A stretch of 64,000 bases of DNA from Providencia hangzhouensis (GCF_029193595.2 NZ_CP135052.1:3596001-3660000), one strand, 5' to 3'; shown: positions 17,453-27,450, numbered from the stretch's first letter. The notes: generated by a model from the sequence alone, not told the origin. A program made the numbers and translations.

Positions 17453-17481
17453 AATTATTAATAAAAAAATATTTTTGTCAA
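17453..17481 (-). promoter_or_regulatory. Sigma70 promoter of the HTH-NTase-PP2C operon
   Basis: The minus strand carries TTGACA at 17481-17476 and ATAATT at 17458-17453, spacer 17 nt of A/T. The start site would fall inside the operator dyad. Confidence 0.6.
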
Positions 17482-17495
17482 TACACGAACTTCAT

Positions 17496-18110
17496 CTAGG
17501 TTTTGCTAACTCCCCAAATACGGCTACACACTTTCTCTAATAACGCTTTGTTATGGCTAAAAATAACCATTGCGAGTGGTCGCTCTTCGGATAATTTCAC
17601 TAACAACTGCCAAATTTCTTTTTGCAAATTGGCGTCTAACTGTGCGGTGATTTCATCGGCAATTAAAATTTTCGTTCGCGGGTCAAGGGCTCGCAGTAAC
17701 GCAATACGAGCAAGTTCACCACCCGATAACTCACTGGGAAGCCTTTCAAGCCAAGCAGGTTTAATCGAAAAGCGCTCTAACCAATGGGTTTCTGGCTGCC
17801 AAGCATCAAATAAACTCGCCCCCACCTTGCGATAGGGGTTAAAGCTTTTTTCGGGATGTTGGGGGACTAATTGAATTGGGCAATAACCTTGTTGAGGTAA
17901 CGGTTGCCCTTCAAACAAAATGGTTCCTTGGGATGCCTTTTGCCACTGAGCTAATACTCGGCCCAACGTGGTTTTCCCAAAACCACTGGGCGCAGATATC
18001 CCAAGACGTTCACCGCTAGTCAGTGATAAGCTAAAGCCATCCCACAGCCGCTGCCCACCTTGTTCAATGCATAAATTATTTACTTGTAAAATAGGTTCAG
18101 TGATACTCAT
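17496..18110 (-). CDS. yntE: Nickel ABC transporter ATPase, second subunit (YntE/NikE-like)
   Basis: 204 residues, shorter than NikE (about 260). Walker A SAPSGFGKTT at about 39-48, signature LSGGELARIALL, Walker B ILIADEI and an IFSHNK H-loop. Belongs to the oligopeptide/nickel importer ATPase class. Starts 4 bp inside the end of the preceding ATPase gene. The five-gene set next to ureR and urease matches the Yersinia yntABCDE nickel importer required for urease. It lacks the long C-terminal oligopeptide-binding extension. Nickel as substrate is inferred from context. Confidence 0.78.
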   Translation of the reverse strand: MSITEPILQVNNLCIEQGGQRLWDGFSLSLTSGERLGISAPSGFGKTTLGRVLAQWQKASQGTILFEGQPLPQQGYCPIQLVPQHPEKSFNPYRKVGASLFDAWQPETHWLERFSIKPAWLERLPSELSGGELARIALLRALDPRTKILIADEITAQLDANLQKEIWQLLVKLSEERPLAMVIFSHNKALLEKVCSRIWGVSKT

Positions 18111-18883
18111 TTACTTGCCATAAATTGATGTTCCGGTAACGCATTCCACAACGATTGCAGCCATTTTCCACCGCCGCCTTGTTGTAGCTTTTGGCTGCTT
18201 AACACTTCTTCCAACGCTCCGTTACGCAATAAGGCAATACGGTCAGCAAAACGCACAGCCATGGATAAATCATGGGTGACCCATAAAACACCTCGGCCAT
18301 CGTGGCAAAGCGATTTAATGTTTTCGAGCAGTTGTGTAGCATGGTCATCATCCAGCCATGATGAAATTTCATCCGCTAAAATATATTGCGCGCAAGAGAG
18401 TGTCGCACTGCTGGCGAGTACCCGCTTTGCCATTCCACCGGATAACTGGTTTGGGTAGCTATCCACTAGTGAGCTTTGCAAATTATATTGCTGTAAGTGC
18501 CGCGCAACATCGTGCATTTTAATATGCTGCCCACTTAACACTGCGGCACGTTCTAATTGTGGGCCGATACGAATTAATGGATTAAGTGCGCTAACCCCTT
18601 GAGGTATATAGCATAATACATTACCACGGTGCTGCGCTTTGTTTTGTTCGGTCAGTTTTTTACCATTAAGGTGAATACCGCCACGACAGCGCATATTATG
18701 GGGAAGTAACCCCAAAACACTCTGTAATAACAAGCTCTTGCCTTCCCCGCTCCCACCCACCAGTGCAACCATCTCACCGGGCCGAATATCCAATGAAATC
18801 CCTTGTAGTAACGGAGCCCAACGCTTGCGCCCTAACCAACGAAATTGCGCGACATCCACGGTGAGATTATCAAGACTCAACAT
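18107..18883 (-). CDS. yntD: Nickel ABC transporter ATPase, first subunit (YntD/NikD-like)
   Basis: 258 residues from the ATG at 18883, chosen because AAGGGGG lies 5-7 nt before it; an upstream TTG at 18901 has no ribosome site. Walker A GGSGEGKS, Q-loop CYIPQG, signature LSGGMAKR, Walker B ILADEIS and H-loop WVTHDL are all present. Overlaps the permease gene by 7 bp and the partner ATPase gene by 4 bp, so the transporter subunits are translationally coupled. Confidence 0.82.
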   Translation of the reverse strand: MLSLDNLTVDVAQFRWLGRKRWAPLLQGISLDIRPGEMVALVGGSGEGKSLLLQSVLGLLPHNMRCRGGIHLNGKKLTEQNKAQHRGNVLCYIPQGVSALNPLIRIGPQLERAAVLSGQHIKMHDVARHLQQYNLQSSLVDSYPNQLSGGMAKRVLASSATLSCAQYILADEISSWLDDDHATQLLENIKSLCHDGRGVLWVTHDLSMAVRFADRIALLRNGALEEVLSSQKLQQGGGGKWLQSLWNALPEHQFMASK

Positions 18884-19689
18884 ACGGCCCCCTTCAACCA
18901 AAGCTGCTGCAAGGCTTTAGCAAATTGGTCAAATAATAACACTAGCCCAACTAAGGCAATGCCTGGGAAAACCACCAGCCACCAAGCTCCTGTGCTGAGA
19001 TAACGCAATGCATCGGACAATAAAATACCCAGTGAGGGCTCATGGGGCGATAAACCAAAGCCTAAGAAACTTAACGCCGCACTGTGTAAAACCGCATGGG
19101 GAAACATTAACAACGTTCCTACCATCCATTGAGGCAAAATCATCGGTAAATAGTGATAACGCCAGCGGTAAAACGCACTGTTACCAATACGTTGAGATAA
19201 CATAATATAATCTGACTGGCTAACTCGTTGTAACTCCGAACGTAAAATTAAGGCTAATTTTGGCCAATGCGTCAGTGCAACGGCCCAAATCACCCCCATT
19301 TTTCCGCCACCCAGCGTAAAACAAATCAATACCAGTAATAAAAGATGTGGCAATGCCAACATGGCATCAATAACGCCACGCACTACATAGTCCATCACTT
19401 TGCTTATTGAAGATAAACCGGCCATGACAAGTGCAATAAAACCACTGGTAACCGCTGCCATAAGGCCGATTTGCAAGCTAGTTGCCACACCTTGAAAGGT
19501 TCTGGCAAATAAATCACGCCCTAAATTATCTGTACCAAATAGATGCGCCCACGAAGGTGGCAAACGCCTATCGAGTAAATTCATTTCAATATCATTGAGG
19601 GAGAGACCAAACGCATAGATACTGACAACAACCAGCAAAAGCAACGAAAAAGCTAACTTAAATAAAGCGCGATTAGGGTTATATGTCAT
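18877..19689 (-). CDS. yntC: Nickel ABC transporter permease, second subunit (YntC/NikC-like)
   Basis: 270 residues, DppC/NikC class. N-terminal single helix then HLFGTDNLGRDLFARTFQG, the family hallmark before the core helices, and the cytoplasmic coupling loop region around YHYLPMILPQW. Five core helices are visible, ending with VLLFDQFAKAL. Overlaps the upstream permease gene by 4 bp. Works with the 19686-20654 product as the channel heterodimer. Confidence 0.85.
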   Translation of the reverse strand: MTYNPNRALFKLAFSLLLLVVVSIYAFGLSLNDIEMNLLDRRLPPSWAHLFGTDNLGRDLFARTFQGVATSLQIGLMAAVTSGFIALVMAGLSSISKVMDYVVRGVIDAMLALPHLLLLVLICFTLGGGKMGVIWAVALTHWPKLALILRSELQRVSQSDYIMLSQRIGNSAFYRWRYHYLPMILPQWMVGTLLMFPHAVLHSAALSFLGFGLSPHEPSLGILLSDALRYLSTGAWWLVVFPGIALVGLVLLFDQFAKALQQLWLKGAVC

Positions 19690-20654
19690 GACGCTCTCAT
19701 CACTCCCTTATTCACTTTTTTTAGTAGGCTGTCAGCTACCGTATTGCTAAAAAATATTATCGCGGCACATAACATGACAATCCCCATCAATAACGGAATA
19801 TCTCCACGCAACCCTGCATCAATCGTCGCCTGACCTAAGCCTGGATAGGCAAATACTTTTTCTGCTAATAATGCCCCACTTAGTAATTCACCAATAGAAG
19901 CAAACTGTAAACAAATTGCCGGGGTAATAGCATGTTTTAGTACATGAAACCCAATCATCGACCAACCATTATCCCCTTGAGCCTGTGCGTAATGAATAAA
20001 TTCACTGCTCATCACTTCAACAACTTTGGCACGTGTATGCAATGCGATATTACCCACGCCTAACATACCCAACGCAATGACAGGTAAAACTAGGTGATGA
20101 AGTTTCTGTGAAAATGTTGCCGTTTGCTCATCCAAGCCTATCGGCCAAGCACAGCATATCGGAGCCCACTGTAATGTCACCGCAAACAAAGACAACAACA
20201 GCAAACCTACCCAAAAAACAGGAATTGAAGCCAGTAAATAGCATAATGTTGAGATGAGTTTGTCTGGCCAGCGGTTTAAATAACGCCCAGCCACTAAACC
20301 CAACGCAAAACCAACAACTCCAGAGAACAGCCAAGAACTAATAAGTAGAGCTAAAGAAGGCGCAAGGCGGTCAGCAATCACTTGAATTACTGGGGTGTTA
20401 TAGAGCATGGAATAACCAAAATCCCCCTGTAACACTTGTGAAAACCAACGCCAGAACTGTACCCATAATGGCTGATCAAGCCCCCATCGCGCGGCAATTA
20501 GCGCATATTGCTCAGGGGGAACATGCAGTAAGTCATTGCCAATATAGGCTTTTATTGGGTCGATAGGCGAGTAACTCAGCAGGATAAAAATTCCCGCTGC
20601 CGTTACGGTTAATAAACAAATAAATCGCAATAAAAGCCCGAGTGCGGTTCGCAT
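19686..20654 (-). CDS. yntB: Nickel ABC transporter permease, first subunit (YntB/NikB-like)
   Basis: 322 residues, DppB/NikB class, with GDFGYSMLYNTPV and a HHLVLPVIALGMLGVGNIA region and a C-terminal FAYPGLGQATIDAGLRGDIPLL motif. The start is set at 20654, where TAATG overlaps the binding-protein stop by 1 bp; a frame to 20675 would run 22 bp back into that gene. Multi-spanning inner-membrane protein. Substrate assignment rests on the neighbourhood. Confidence 0.85.
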   Translation of the reverse strand: MRTALGLLLRFICLLTVTAAGIFILLSYSPIDPIKAYIGNDLLHVPPEQYALIAARWGLDQPLWVQFWRWFSQVLQGDFGYSMLYNTPVIQVIADRLAPSLALLISSWLFSGVVGFALGLVAGRYLNRWPDKLISTLCYLLASIPVFWVGLLLLSLFAVTLQWAPICCAWPIGLDEQTATFSQKLHHLVLPVIALGMLGVGNIALHTRAKVVEVMSSEFIHYAQAQGDNGWSMIGFHVLKHAITPAICLQFASIGELLSGALLAEKVFAYPGLGQATIDAGLRGDIPLLMGIVMLCAAIIFFSNTVADSLLKKVNKGVMRAS

Positions 20655-22231
20655 TACTGACAGGTCCACGCCCATTCATCGACATTATTTAATACTGACC
20701 AAGAACCATGAATTTCAGGGGCACTAGTCCCTAAATCAACACAATTATTCAGTAAATAAATATGTTGCAGGTTCATCAACCAAGCCCATGGGGCATCGCC
20801 TTTAATACCAACACCCGTGTTACCATTCCAATCCACTTGTTGCCATAATGGAATCGCTGCGTCTTGGTCAGCTTGTGCTAACGCTTTTTCGATTAGTTCA
20901 TCAACTGCCGCATTTTTATAATAACCGGGGTTATAAAAACCAACACCAGCTGCTTTGCTGCTGTAATTATGGACAATTTCCATCGGGTCTAAGCTTCCCC
21001 AACCAAACAATGTTGGGTTAGCATGCATCTGTAGCTCAACGGTTTCCCAACTTCCCGATTTTAAATCCATTTCGATACCAATCGGTTTTAAGCTTGAACG
21101 GATTGCCTGAGCAAGGTCACGACGTGTGGTATCACCACTGGCATACCATAATGTCAGTTTCGCCACTTTACCATTTTTCTCACGTAGACCTTCTTTATTC
21201 AGCTTCCACCCTGCCTCTTCTAAAATAGATTTGGCTTTCTCAAGGTCACCATCTTTAAAAGCGGAGTCTGGGTTATTCCATGGCAGCCCTGCGACGCCAG
21301 TATAAGCCGGTATGGCAAAGCCTTCCAATACGGATTCTGCCAATAGTTTACGGTCAAGTGCATAGTTAATCGCTTTACGAACAGCAACATCAGAAGTGAT
21401 GTCGTTACCGATAGGGTTACCTTGAGCATCTTTCTCACCCGCGGGTGGAATCGGGAAAGAGATACCGCGGTTTTCCACGCTATAGCGCTCAACCAATTTC
21501 ATGTTTTTCTCATCATTAACATTCGCTGCTACTGCGGCAGGGATACGAACGATTTCCAGTTGATTGCTTTGTGCCGCAGCAAAGGCCGCATCTTCATCAA
21601 GGAAGACAAAGACCATTTTACCAAAGTCATTTTTTGGCCCTGCATAATACGGATTTTGCTCGACAATCAATTGCTGCCCCGGCTGGAATGCGACTAAGCG
21701 ATAAGGGCCTGCGCCAATCGGGTTATGTGCATAGGTTTTCGCATCATATTTATCTGCACAAACAATCCCTAGCGAACCTAGTACATTAACAAAGGTACTT
21801 TGTGGGGAAGATAACGTGATCTTCACGGTTAGCGGGTCAACTTCTTCTGCTTTGGCAAAGTTGCCCATGTCCACCTTACCGCCACTTGCCGCGGCATTGT
21901 TATAAGTAAAAACCACATCTTTGGCGGTCAATGGTGAGCCATCGGAAAATTTTAAGCCTTTTTTCAGCTTAAGTGTCCACTGTTTACCATCGGCATTATG
22001 TTGATAACTTTCAAGCATATAGCTATGCCATGAGAGGTCAGCCTTTTGTTTCAATAATGGGCTATGCAACAGTAGATAGCTGCCATGGCTCCACCCAAGC
22101 ATAGGGTCAAATCCTTCAGTGGGCTCTGAACCAATAGCTAAACGTAAGGTTTGTGATTGAGTAGGTTCCACGGCTTGAGCTTGCAGTGTGAGCCCCATCA
22201 GGCACATTGCTGCAACGATATTTTTAATCAT
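20654..22231 (-). CDS. yntA: Nickel ABC transporter periplasmic binding protein (YntA/NikA-like, SBP family 5)
   Basis: 525 residues with a signal peptide (MIKNIVAAMCLMGLTLQAQA, cut after residue 20). SBP family 5 landmarks: RLAIGSEPTEGFDPMLGW, LKFSDGSPLTAKDVVFT, NPIGAGPYRL, AINYALDRKLL. First gene of the transporter operon, downstream of ureR and in the same direction. It resembles YntA rather than NikA in the GFDPMLGW start. Six trailing residues with a Cys-containing EWAWTCQ end are unusual. Nickel specificity is inferred from urease and [NiFe] hydrogenase on either side. Confidence 0.8.
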   Translation of the reverse strand: MIKNIVAAMCLMGLTLQAQAVEPTQSQTLRLAIGSEPTEGFDPMLGWSHGSYLLLHSPLLKQKADLSWHSYMLESYQHNADGKQWTLKLKKGLKFSDGSPLTAKDVVFTYNNAAASGGKVDMGNFAKAEEVDPLTVKITLSSPQSTFVNVLGSLGIVCADKYDAKTYAHNPIGAGPYRLVAFQPGQQLIVEQNPYYAGPKNDFGKMVFVFLDEDAAFAAAQSNQLEIVRIPAAVAANVNDEKNMKLVERYSVENRGISFPIPPAGEKDAQGNPIGNDITSDVAVRKAINYALDRKLLAESVLEGFAIPAYTGVAGLPWNNPDSAFKDGDLEKAKSILEEAGWKLNKEGLREKNGKVAKLTLWYASGDTTRRDLAQAIRSSLKPIGIEMDLKSGSWETVELQMHANPTLFGWGSLDPMEIVHNYSSKAAGVGFYNPGYYKNAAVDELIEKALAQADQDAAIPLWQQVDWNGNTGVGIKGDAPWAWLMNLQHIYLLNNCVDLGTSAPEIHGSWSVLNNVDEWAWTCQ

Positions 22232-22270
22232 ACATCCCTCTATAGATAGGTTTTATTTTTTATTTCAAAC

Positions 22271-22296
22271 CACCAATGCCGTTATTTTCATTGGTG
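22271..22296. promoter_or_regulatory. Leader hairpin upstream of yntA-like gene
   Basis: CACCAATG/CATTGGTG, a perfect 8-bp dyad with a 10-nt loop, 40-65 bp upstream of the yntA start. Either an operator or an RNA hairpin. It does not match the NikR consensus GTATGA-N16-TCATAC. The rest of the 216-bp gap 22232-22447 shows nothing further. Confidence 0.4.
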
Positions 22297-22447
22297 TCGC
22301 TATCGGTGAGATATTCGCTATGTGTAGAGTAACCAATATGAGTTATATTAAATTTAATGCCCTGATTGCTAGGCGCTACATCAATAGAACAGCGAATTTA
22401 TTAGAGAAACCGTCAAAATTAAGTCGTTATTTGACCTATCTTAACAA

Positions 22448-23338
22448 CTACTCATCAATTTCTTTGTCAAATTCAATTGGGTTAGATCGCAAGGACAAAT
22501 TAGTAATAAAATTAGGGTCGTTCGACTGCCTTGATTGCAACCGAAACTGAGAAGGCGTCATATTATATTTTCGCTTAAAGACATCACAAAAATAAGCATT
22601 GCTACCAAAACCGCAGCGATGACTAATTTGAAAAACAGAATAATTCGAAAACGTTAAATAATTCAATGCCATCCCCATGCGAACATCTAACAATAATTGG
22701 CGAAAAGACACCCCTTCGCGGTTCAAATGGCGGCGCAACGTTGAAGGGGTCGTAAATAACGCTTTCGCAACATCGTCTAAATGCCATTTTTTTTGCGGTT
22801 CTTGGGTTATCAAATGGGTGATCGCTTGGTTTTTCGGTTCATCGTAATTGAAACGAAAAAGATTCAGAATATCGATACCTTCTTGATATATCGCCATTAA
22901 AATAAAATATAGGCTCTGTTTCATTAACAATGCTTCTTGGGATGCACTCTGTTTTTTTAATGGTAAGCATTGTTTTAGCAAACTAAAGTTATCTCTCACA
23001 GTTTCTGGGGGAGAAATATGGTAGATGGGTTGGTGGCTAGTCAGAGGCGCACCGGACTTCATCAATGTTTTCAGTAATAAAAATACCGCTTGTAATTCTT
23101 CTGCTGACATCGACAGCGTGTGCAACTCAAGCGGCTGCTTCACGGTATTACACACAATATTGCAGGAAACTTGGCTGTATTTAGGAATAATTAAGGTGAC
23201 ATCGCTTTCAATTTCAATGGATTGGCCATTGATCACGATATTTCCTTTCGCGCCAGTTAGCATGGCTATCATCGCGCTTTCAATATAAAACGCTTTTAAC
23301 ACCATCTGGCTTTCTGAAAGAAAGAATTTATATTCCAT
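22448..23338 (-). CDS. ureR: Urease operon activator UreR (AraC/XylS family)
   Basis: 296 residues, close to known UreR (about 293). N-terminal ligand-binding half and a C-terminal AraC double [23 protein letters not shown], then [21 protein letters not shown] with the PSQFR signature. It is divergent from ureD, the arrangement known for UreR in Proteus and for the plasmid urease of Providencia stuartii, where it activates ureDABCEFG in response to urea. The shared 414-bp region carries two sequences matching the UreR box at all positions, one per direction. Confidence 0.9.
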   Translation of the reverse strand: MEYKFFLSESQMVLKAFYIESAMIAMLTGAKGNIVINGQSIEIESDVTLIIPKYSQVSCNIVCNTVKQPLELHTLSMSAEELQAVFLLLKTLMKSGAPLTSHQPIYHISPPETVRDNFSLLKQCLPLKKQSASQEALLMKQSLYFILMAIYQEGIDILNLFRFNYDEPKNQAITHLITQEPQKKWHLDDVAKALFTTPSTLRRHLNREGVSFRQLLLDVRMGMALNYLTFSNYSVFQISHRCGFGSNAYFCDVFKRKYNMTPSQFRLQSRQSNDPNFITNLSLRSNPIEFDKEIDE

Positions 23339-23475
23339 AATCTCTATAAACTGCTGTTAATGTCAGAATGACTTCCCAAGAAAAGGGATTGTTGAATAGA
23401 TATAAAGTAATGAAACAAAACATATCAGCTCTATATCAGTGCGGCTGAGAATATAGTCCGGTTGCGTTGAAATCG

Positions 23476-23488
23476 CAATATAGATATA
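23476..23488 (-). promoter_or_regulatory. UreR box oriented toward ureR
   Basis: The minus strand reads TATATCTATATTG, 13/13 to the UreR consensus as I recall it, T(A/G)(T/C)(A/T)(T/G)(C/T)T(A/T)(T/A)ATTG. It is 138-150 bp upstream of the ureR start. Confidence 0.65.
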
Positions 23489-23538
23489 CGCTCATTTTTT
23501 ACTGTTATTTTGATGGTTGTTATATTTTCTAAATAAAA

Positions 23539-23551
23539 TGCTGTTTAATTG
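23539..23551 (+). promoter_or_regulatory. UreR box oriented toward ureD
   Basis: TGCTGTTTAATTG, 13/13 to the recalled UreR consensus, about 200 bp upstream of ureD. The rest of 23339-23752 is AT-rich promoter DNA with no gene. Confidence 0.7.
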
Positions 23552-23752
23552 AAAGGCAATTTTCGATATAAGGTGTAGAATCGCGCGGCATACACATGCA
23601 GCCTACGACACTGCATAATAATAATGATTTTTGGCGTTCATTCACATCCTACCCTACTTGCATTAGCTTTTACATCACAAATACCCAATTTTGGCTGGGG
23701 TATAGCTAAACATGTTCGCGTATTTTTAGTTGACTGAGTTGCAGGAGAAAGT

Positions 23753-24589
23753 ATGTCTGATTTTTCAGGATCAGGCTGGTTAGCTGAAATCTTCTTACGA
23801 TATGAACTAAAACGTGGCGTCACCCGCTTAACGGATAAACAACATATCGGCCCTTTAATGGTTCAGCGGCCATTCTACCCCGAGCAAGGAATTGCACACA
23901 CCTATTTACTTCATCCACCCGGTGGCGTTGTCGGGGGGGATAAACTCCTTATTAATATTGATGTTCAACCACACGCCCATGCGTTATTGACCACACCCGG
24001 CGCGACAAAATTTTATCGCAGTGCGGGCGGTGTTGCGCGACAAGTACAAACATTAACTGTTGCGCCCAATGGGTTCTTAGAATGGCTACCTCAAGAAAAT
24101 ATTTTTTTCCCTGAGGCTCAAGTTCGCTTAGAAACCCACGTTCGAATCGCTAGTTCATCAAAATTTGTCGGCTGGGAAATCCAATGTTTAGGGCGCCCAG
24201 TATTAAACGAACAATTCGACAACGGTGATATTCGGGGCCGCTTTCAGTTTTATATTGATGACAAACTCACCTTGGCGGAATCCATATTTATCGAAGGTTC
24301 GCAAAAACAATCAGCCGTCATGCGTGAATTTCCTATGGTCGGCTCCTTGTATATCTACCCCGCCAGCGATGAGTTAAAAGCTGAACTTCACGAGAGTTTG
24401 GCCGTGTTTTTCTCTACGGAAGTGAGACCGCTTGAATATGGGCTAACTGATGTAGACGGCATTTTAGTATTACGGTTATTAGGTTCTCAAACCGAGCCGA
24501 TGATGGCTTGCTTTGCCCATATTTGGCAGGCAACAAGACAATATTGGTTAGGTTATTGCCCAGAACCACCGCGTATTTGGGCAACTTAA
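23753..24589 (+). CDS. ureD: Urease accessory protein UreD
   Basis: 278 residues. Family motifs [10 protein letters not shown] near residue 60, [11 protein letters not shown] near 85 and the LPQENIFF stretch near 117 identify UreD (UreH), the scaffold that binds apo-urease and, with UreF and UreG, delivers nickel. First gene of the urease operon, started by an ATG with GGAGAAAGT just before it, and 20 bp ahead of ureA. Expression probably depends on UreR and urea. Confidence 0.95.
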   Translation: MSDFSGSGWLAEIFLRYELKRGVTRLTDKQHIGPLMVQRPFYPEQGIAHTYLLHPPGGVVGGDKLLINIDVQPHAHALLTTPGATKFYRSAGGVARQVQTLTVAPNGFLEWLPQENIFFPEAQVRLETHVRIASSSKFVGWEIQCLGRPVLNEQFDNGDIRGRFQFYIDDKLTLAESIFIEGSQKQSAVMREFPMVGSLYIYPASDELKAELHESLAVFFSTEVRPLEYGLTDVDGILVLRLLGSQTEPMMACFAHIWQATRQYWLGYCPEPPRIWAT

Positions 24590-24609
24590 ACGTTTTTTAG
24601 GAGCAAAAA

Positions 24610-24912
24610 ATGGAATTAACCCCAAGAGAAAAAGATAAATTATTGCTTTTTACAGCAGGCCTCGTTGCTGAAAGGCGTTTAGCCCGTGGGCTAAAGCTCA
24701 ATTACCCTGAAGCCGTCGCGCTGATCAGTTGTTCGATTATGGAAGGCGCACGTGATGGTAAAACTGTCGCCCAATTAATGAGCGAAGGCCGAACCCTGTT
24801 AACCGCAGAGCAGGTAATGGAAGGCGTGCCAGAAATGATCAAAGACATCCAAGTGGAATGTACATTTCCTGATGGCACAAAACTGGTTTCTATTCACGAC
24901 CCGATTGTATAG
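24610..24912 (+). CDS. ureA: Urease gamma subunit UreA
   Basis: 100 residues, the standard gamma length. Starts [23 protein letters not shown] and contains [20 protein letters not shown] and [12 protein letters not shown], all UreA hallmarks. Separate gamma, beta and alpha genes are the usual bacterial form. Structural subunit of the cytoplasmic (alpha-beta-gamma)3 urease that hydrolyses urea to ammonia and carbamate. AGGAG lies 8 bp before the start; 8 bp separate it from ureB. Confidence 0.97.
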   Translation: MELTPREKDKLLLFTAGLVAERRLARGLKLNYPEAVALISCSIMEGARDGKTVAQLMSEGRTLLTAEQVMEGVPEMIKDIQVECTFPDGTKLVSIHDPIV

Positions 24913-24920
24913 GTAACAAA

Positions 24921-25244
24921 ATGATCCCCGGTGAAATTAAAGTCAACCACGCTTTGGGTGATATCGAACTAAATGCAGGCCGAGAAACCCAAACGATACA
25001 AGTTGCCAACCATGGTGACCGCCCGATTCAAATTGGCTCTCACTATCATTTTTATGAAGTCAACGACGCCCTAAAATTTGAACGCGAAAATACACTCGGT
25101 TTTCGTTTGAATATCCCTGCGGGCATGGCAGTACGTTTTGAACCAGGACAAAGCCGCACAGTTGAACTCGTGGCTTTTAGCGGCAAGCGAGAAATATATG
25201 GTTTCCATGGCAAAGTCATGGGTAAATTAGAGAGTGAGAATTAA
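24921..25244 (+). CDS. ureB: Urease beta subunit UreB
   Basis: 107 residues. Hallmarks: MIPGEI at the start, [19 protein letters not shown] near 33-51, [16 protein letters not shown] near 80-95. Beta subunit of urease, which stabilises the alpha catalytic subunit; GSHYHF is the usual core segment. Its stop is 2 bp before ureC, so the two are tightly coupled. Confidence 0.97.
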   Translation: MIPGEIKVNHALGDIELNAGRETQTIQVANHGDRPIQIGSHYHFYEVNDALKFERENTLGFRLNIPAGMAVRFEPGQSRTVELVAFSGKREIYGFHGKVMGKLESEN

Positions 25245-25246
25245 TA

Positions 25247-26950
25247 ATGAAAACAATCTCTCGTCAAGCGTATGCAGATATGTTTGGTCCAACAACAGGT
25301 GACCGTTTACGCTTAGCTGATACAGAATTATTTCTAGAGATCGAAAAAGATTTCACCACGTATGGTGAAGAGGTCAAATTTGGTGGCGGTAAAGTTATTC
25401 GTGACGGCATGGGCCAAAGCCAAGTCACCAGTGACCTGTGTGTCGATGTGCTAATCACCAACGCCATTATTTTAGACCATTGGGGCATTGTTAAAGCGGA
25501 TATCGGGATCAAAAATGGCCGTATTGCGGGGATTGGTAAAGCAGGTAACCCTGATGTTCAACCCAATGTCGATATCGTTATCGGCCCCGGTACCGAAGTG
25601 GTTGCAGGCGAAGGTAAAATTATCACCGCGGGTGGCGTTGATACCCACATCCATTTTATTTGCCCACAGCAAGCAGAAGAAGGTCTTGTTTCCGGTGTTA
25701 CCACCTTTATAGGCGGTGGAACTGGCCCTGTGGCTGGCACTAATGCCACTACCGTCACCCCCGGTATTTGGAATATGTACCGCATGTTAGAAGCTGTTGA
25801 TGAACTGCCTATCAACGTCGGGCTATTTGGTAAAGGCTGCGTCAGTAGGCCCGAAGCGATTCGCGAACAAATTGAAGCGGGTGCCATTGGCTTAAAAATT
25901 CACGAGGACTGGGGCGCTACCCCAATGGCTATTCACAACTGTTTGAATGTGGCTGATGAAATGGATGTGCAAGTGGCTATCCATTCAGATACGTTAAATG
26001 AAGGCGGTTTTTATGAAGAAACCGTGAAGGCCATTGCAGGACGAGTGATCCACGTATTCCATACAGAAGGTGCTGGCGGTGGCCATGCCCCTGACGTCAT
26101 CAAATCCGTCGGAGAACCGAATATTCTGCCTGCATCGACCAACCCAACGATGCCATACACCATCAATACCGTTGATGAGCACTTGGATATGTTAATGGTT
26201 TGCCACCATCTCGACCCATCAATTCCTGAAGATGTGGCTTTTGCGGAATCTCGTATTCGCCGTGAAACCATTGCTGCGGAAGATATTTTGCACGATATGG
26301 GCGCAATTTCTGTGATGTCTTCAGACTCACAAGCCATGGGTCGCGTTGGTGAAGTTATCACTCGCACTTGGCAGTGCGCCCATAAAATGAAATTACAGCG
26401 CGGAACTTTAGAAGGTGACACACCAGAAAGCGATAATAACCGTATCAAACGTTATGTGGCGAAATACACCATTAACCCCGCTATCGCTCACGGTATCGCC
26501 CATGAAGTCGGTTCGATAGAAATAGGCAAGTTAGCTGATATCGTATTATGGGACCCTGCATTTTTTGGCATCAAACCCGCCCTAATTATGAAAGGGGGAA
26601 TGGTCGCCTATGCGCCAATGGGAGATATTAACGCCGCAATCCCAACACCACAGCCTGTACATTACCGCCCGATGTTTGGAGCGTTAGGTAAAGCGAAATA
26701 CCATACCTCAATGATTTTTATGTCAAAAGCAGGTATTGAAGCAGGTGTTCCTGAAAAATTAGGCTTACAGAGCCAAATAGGCCGAGTTGAAGGCTGCCGA
26801 AATATTAGCAAAGCCTCTATGGTGCACAACAGTTATGTGCCACATATCGAACTTGACCCGCAAACTTATATCGTCAAAGCCGATGGTATCCCACTGGTAT
26901 GCGAACCTGCGACTGAGTTACCGATGGCACAACGTTACTTTTTATTCTGA
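25247..26950 (+). CDS. ureC: Urease alpha (catalytic) subunit UreC
   Basis: 567 residues, the standard length. The di-nickel site is complete: [10 protein letters not shown] (HxH), GLKIHEDWG with the lysine that is carbamylated (about 217), the [10 protein letters not shown] and [12 protein letters not shown] histidines, the flap MVCHHLDP with the catalytic His (about 320), and the active-site Asp in [12 protein letters not shown]. Nothing suggests loss of activity. Catalyses urea hydrolysis in the cytoplasm. Nickel insertion depends on UreD, E, F and G encoded around it. Confidence 0.98.
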   Translation: MKTISRQAYADMFGPTTGDRLRLADTELFLEIEKDFTTYGEEVKFGGGKVIRDGMGQSQVTSDLCVDVLITNAIILDHWGIVKADIGIKNGRIAGIGKAGNPDVQPNVDIVIGPGTEVVAGEGKIITAGGVDTHIHFICPQQAEEGLVSGVTTFIGGGTGPVAGTNATTVTPGIWNMYRMLEAVDELPINVGLFGKGCVSRPEAIREQIEAGAIGLKIHEDWGATPMAIHNCLNVADEMDVQVAIHSDTLNEGGFYEETVKAIAGRVIHVFHTEGAGGGHAPDVIKSVGEPNILPASTNPTMPYTINTVDEHLDMLMVCHHLDPSIPEDVAFAESRIRRETIAAEDILHDMGAISVMSSDSQAMGRVGEVITRTWQCAHKMKLQRGTLEGDTPESDNNRIKRYVAKYTINPAIAHGIAHEVGSIEIGKLADIVLWDPAFFGIKPALIMKGGMVAYAPMGDINAAIPTPQPVHYRPMFGALGKAKYHTSMIFMSKAGIEAGVPEKLGLQSQIGRVEGCRNISKASMVHNSYVPHIELDPQTYIVKADGIPLVCEPATELPMAQRYFLF

Positions 26951-26973
26951 CCCCTAATTAAAAGAGCCAGAAA

Positions 26974-27450
26974 ATGAAAAAATTTATTAAAGTGGTTGCC
27001 CCAAAACCCCATTCACCAAGCGCATTAACCCTGTGCTTAACCATGGATGAGCGCACCAAAAGCCGTTTAAAAGTTACCTTAAGTGATGGGCAAGAAGCGG
27101 GGCTATTTTTGCCGCGTGGAACCATCCTGAAAGAAGGCGACGTTTTATCCACTGAAGACGGTGAGTTAGTCACAATCGAAGCCGCGAAAGAGCAAGTTTC
27201 TACCGTTTACAGCGATGACGCTCTGTTGCTCGCCCGCGTTTGCTATCACTTAGGCAACCGCCATGTTCCTTTGCAAATTGAAGCGGGTTGGTGCCGTTAT
27301 TTTCATGACCATGTGTTAGATGATATGGCGCGTGGGTTAGGTGCTACGGTTAGTGTCGGTTTAGAAAAATACCAACCGGAACCGGGGGCTTATGGCGGCT
27401 CATCCAGTGGTCATAACCACCATCACGGCCACGATGATCACCATCACTAA
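26974..27450 (+). CDS. ureE: Urease nickel metallochaperone UreE
   Basis: 158 residues. N-terminal peptide-binding domain and C-terminal metal domain with GNRHVPLQIE and the conserved His in RYFHDHVL. The tail after residue 145 holds eight histidines (GHNHHHGHDDHHH), the type of nickel-storage tail known in Klebsiella UreE. It passes nickel to the UreD/F/G complex through UreG. 23 bp after ureC. Confidence 0.96.
   Translation: MKKFIKVVAPKPHSPSALTLCLTMDERTKSRLKVTLSDGQEAGLFLPRGTILKEGDVLSTEDGELVTIEAAKEQVSTVYSDDALLLARVCYHLGNRHVPLQIEAGWCRYFHDHVLDDMARGLGATVSVGLEKYQPEPGAYGGSSSGHNHHHGHDDHHH

Noticed and set aside
22188..22550. 120-codon plus-strand ORF between yntA and ureR
   Set aside because: Overlaps the start of yntA and the end of ureR in antisense; no ribosome site or domain.
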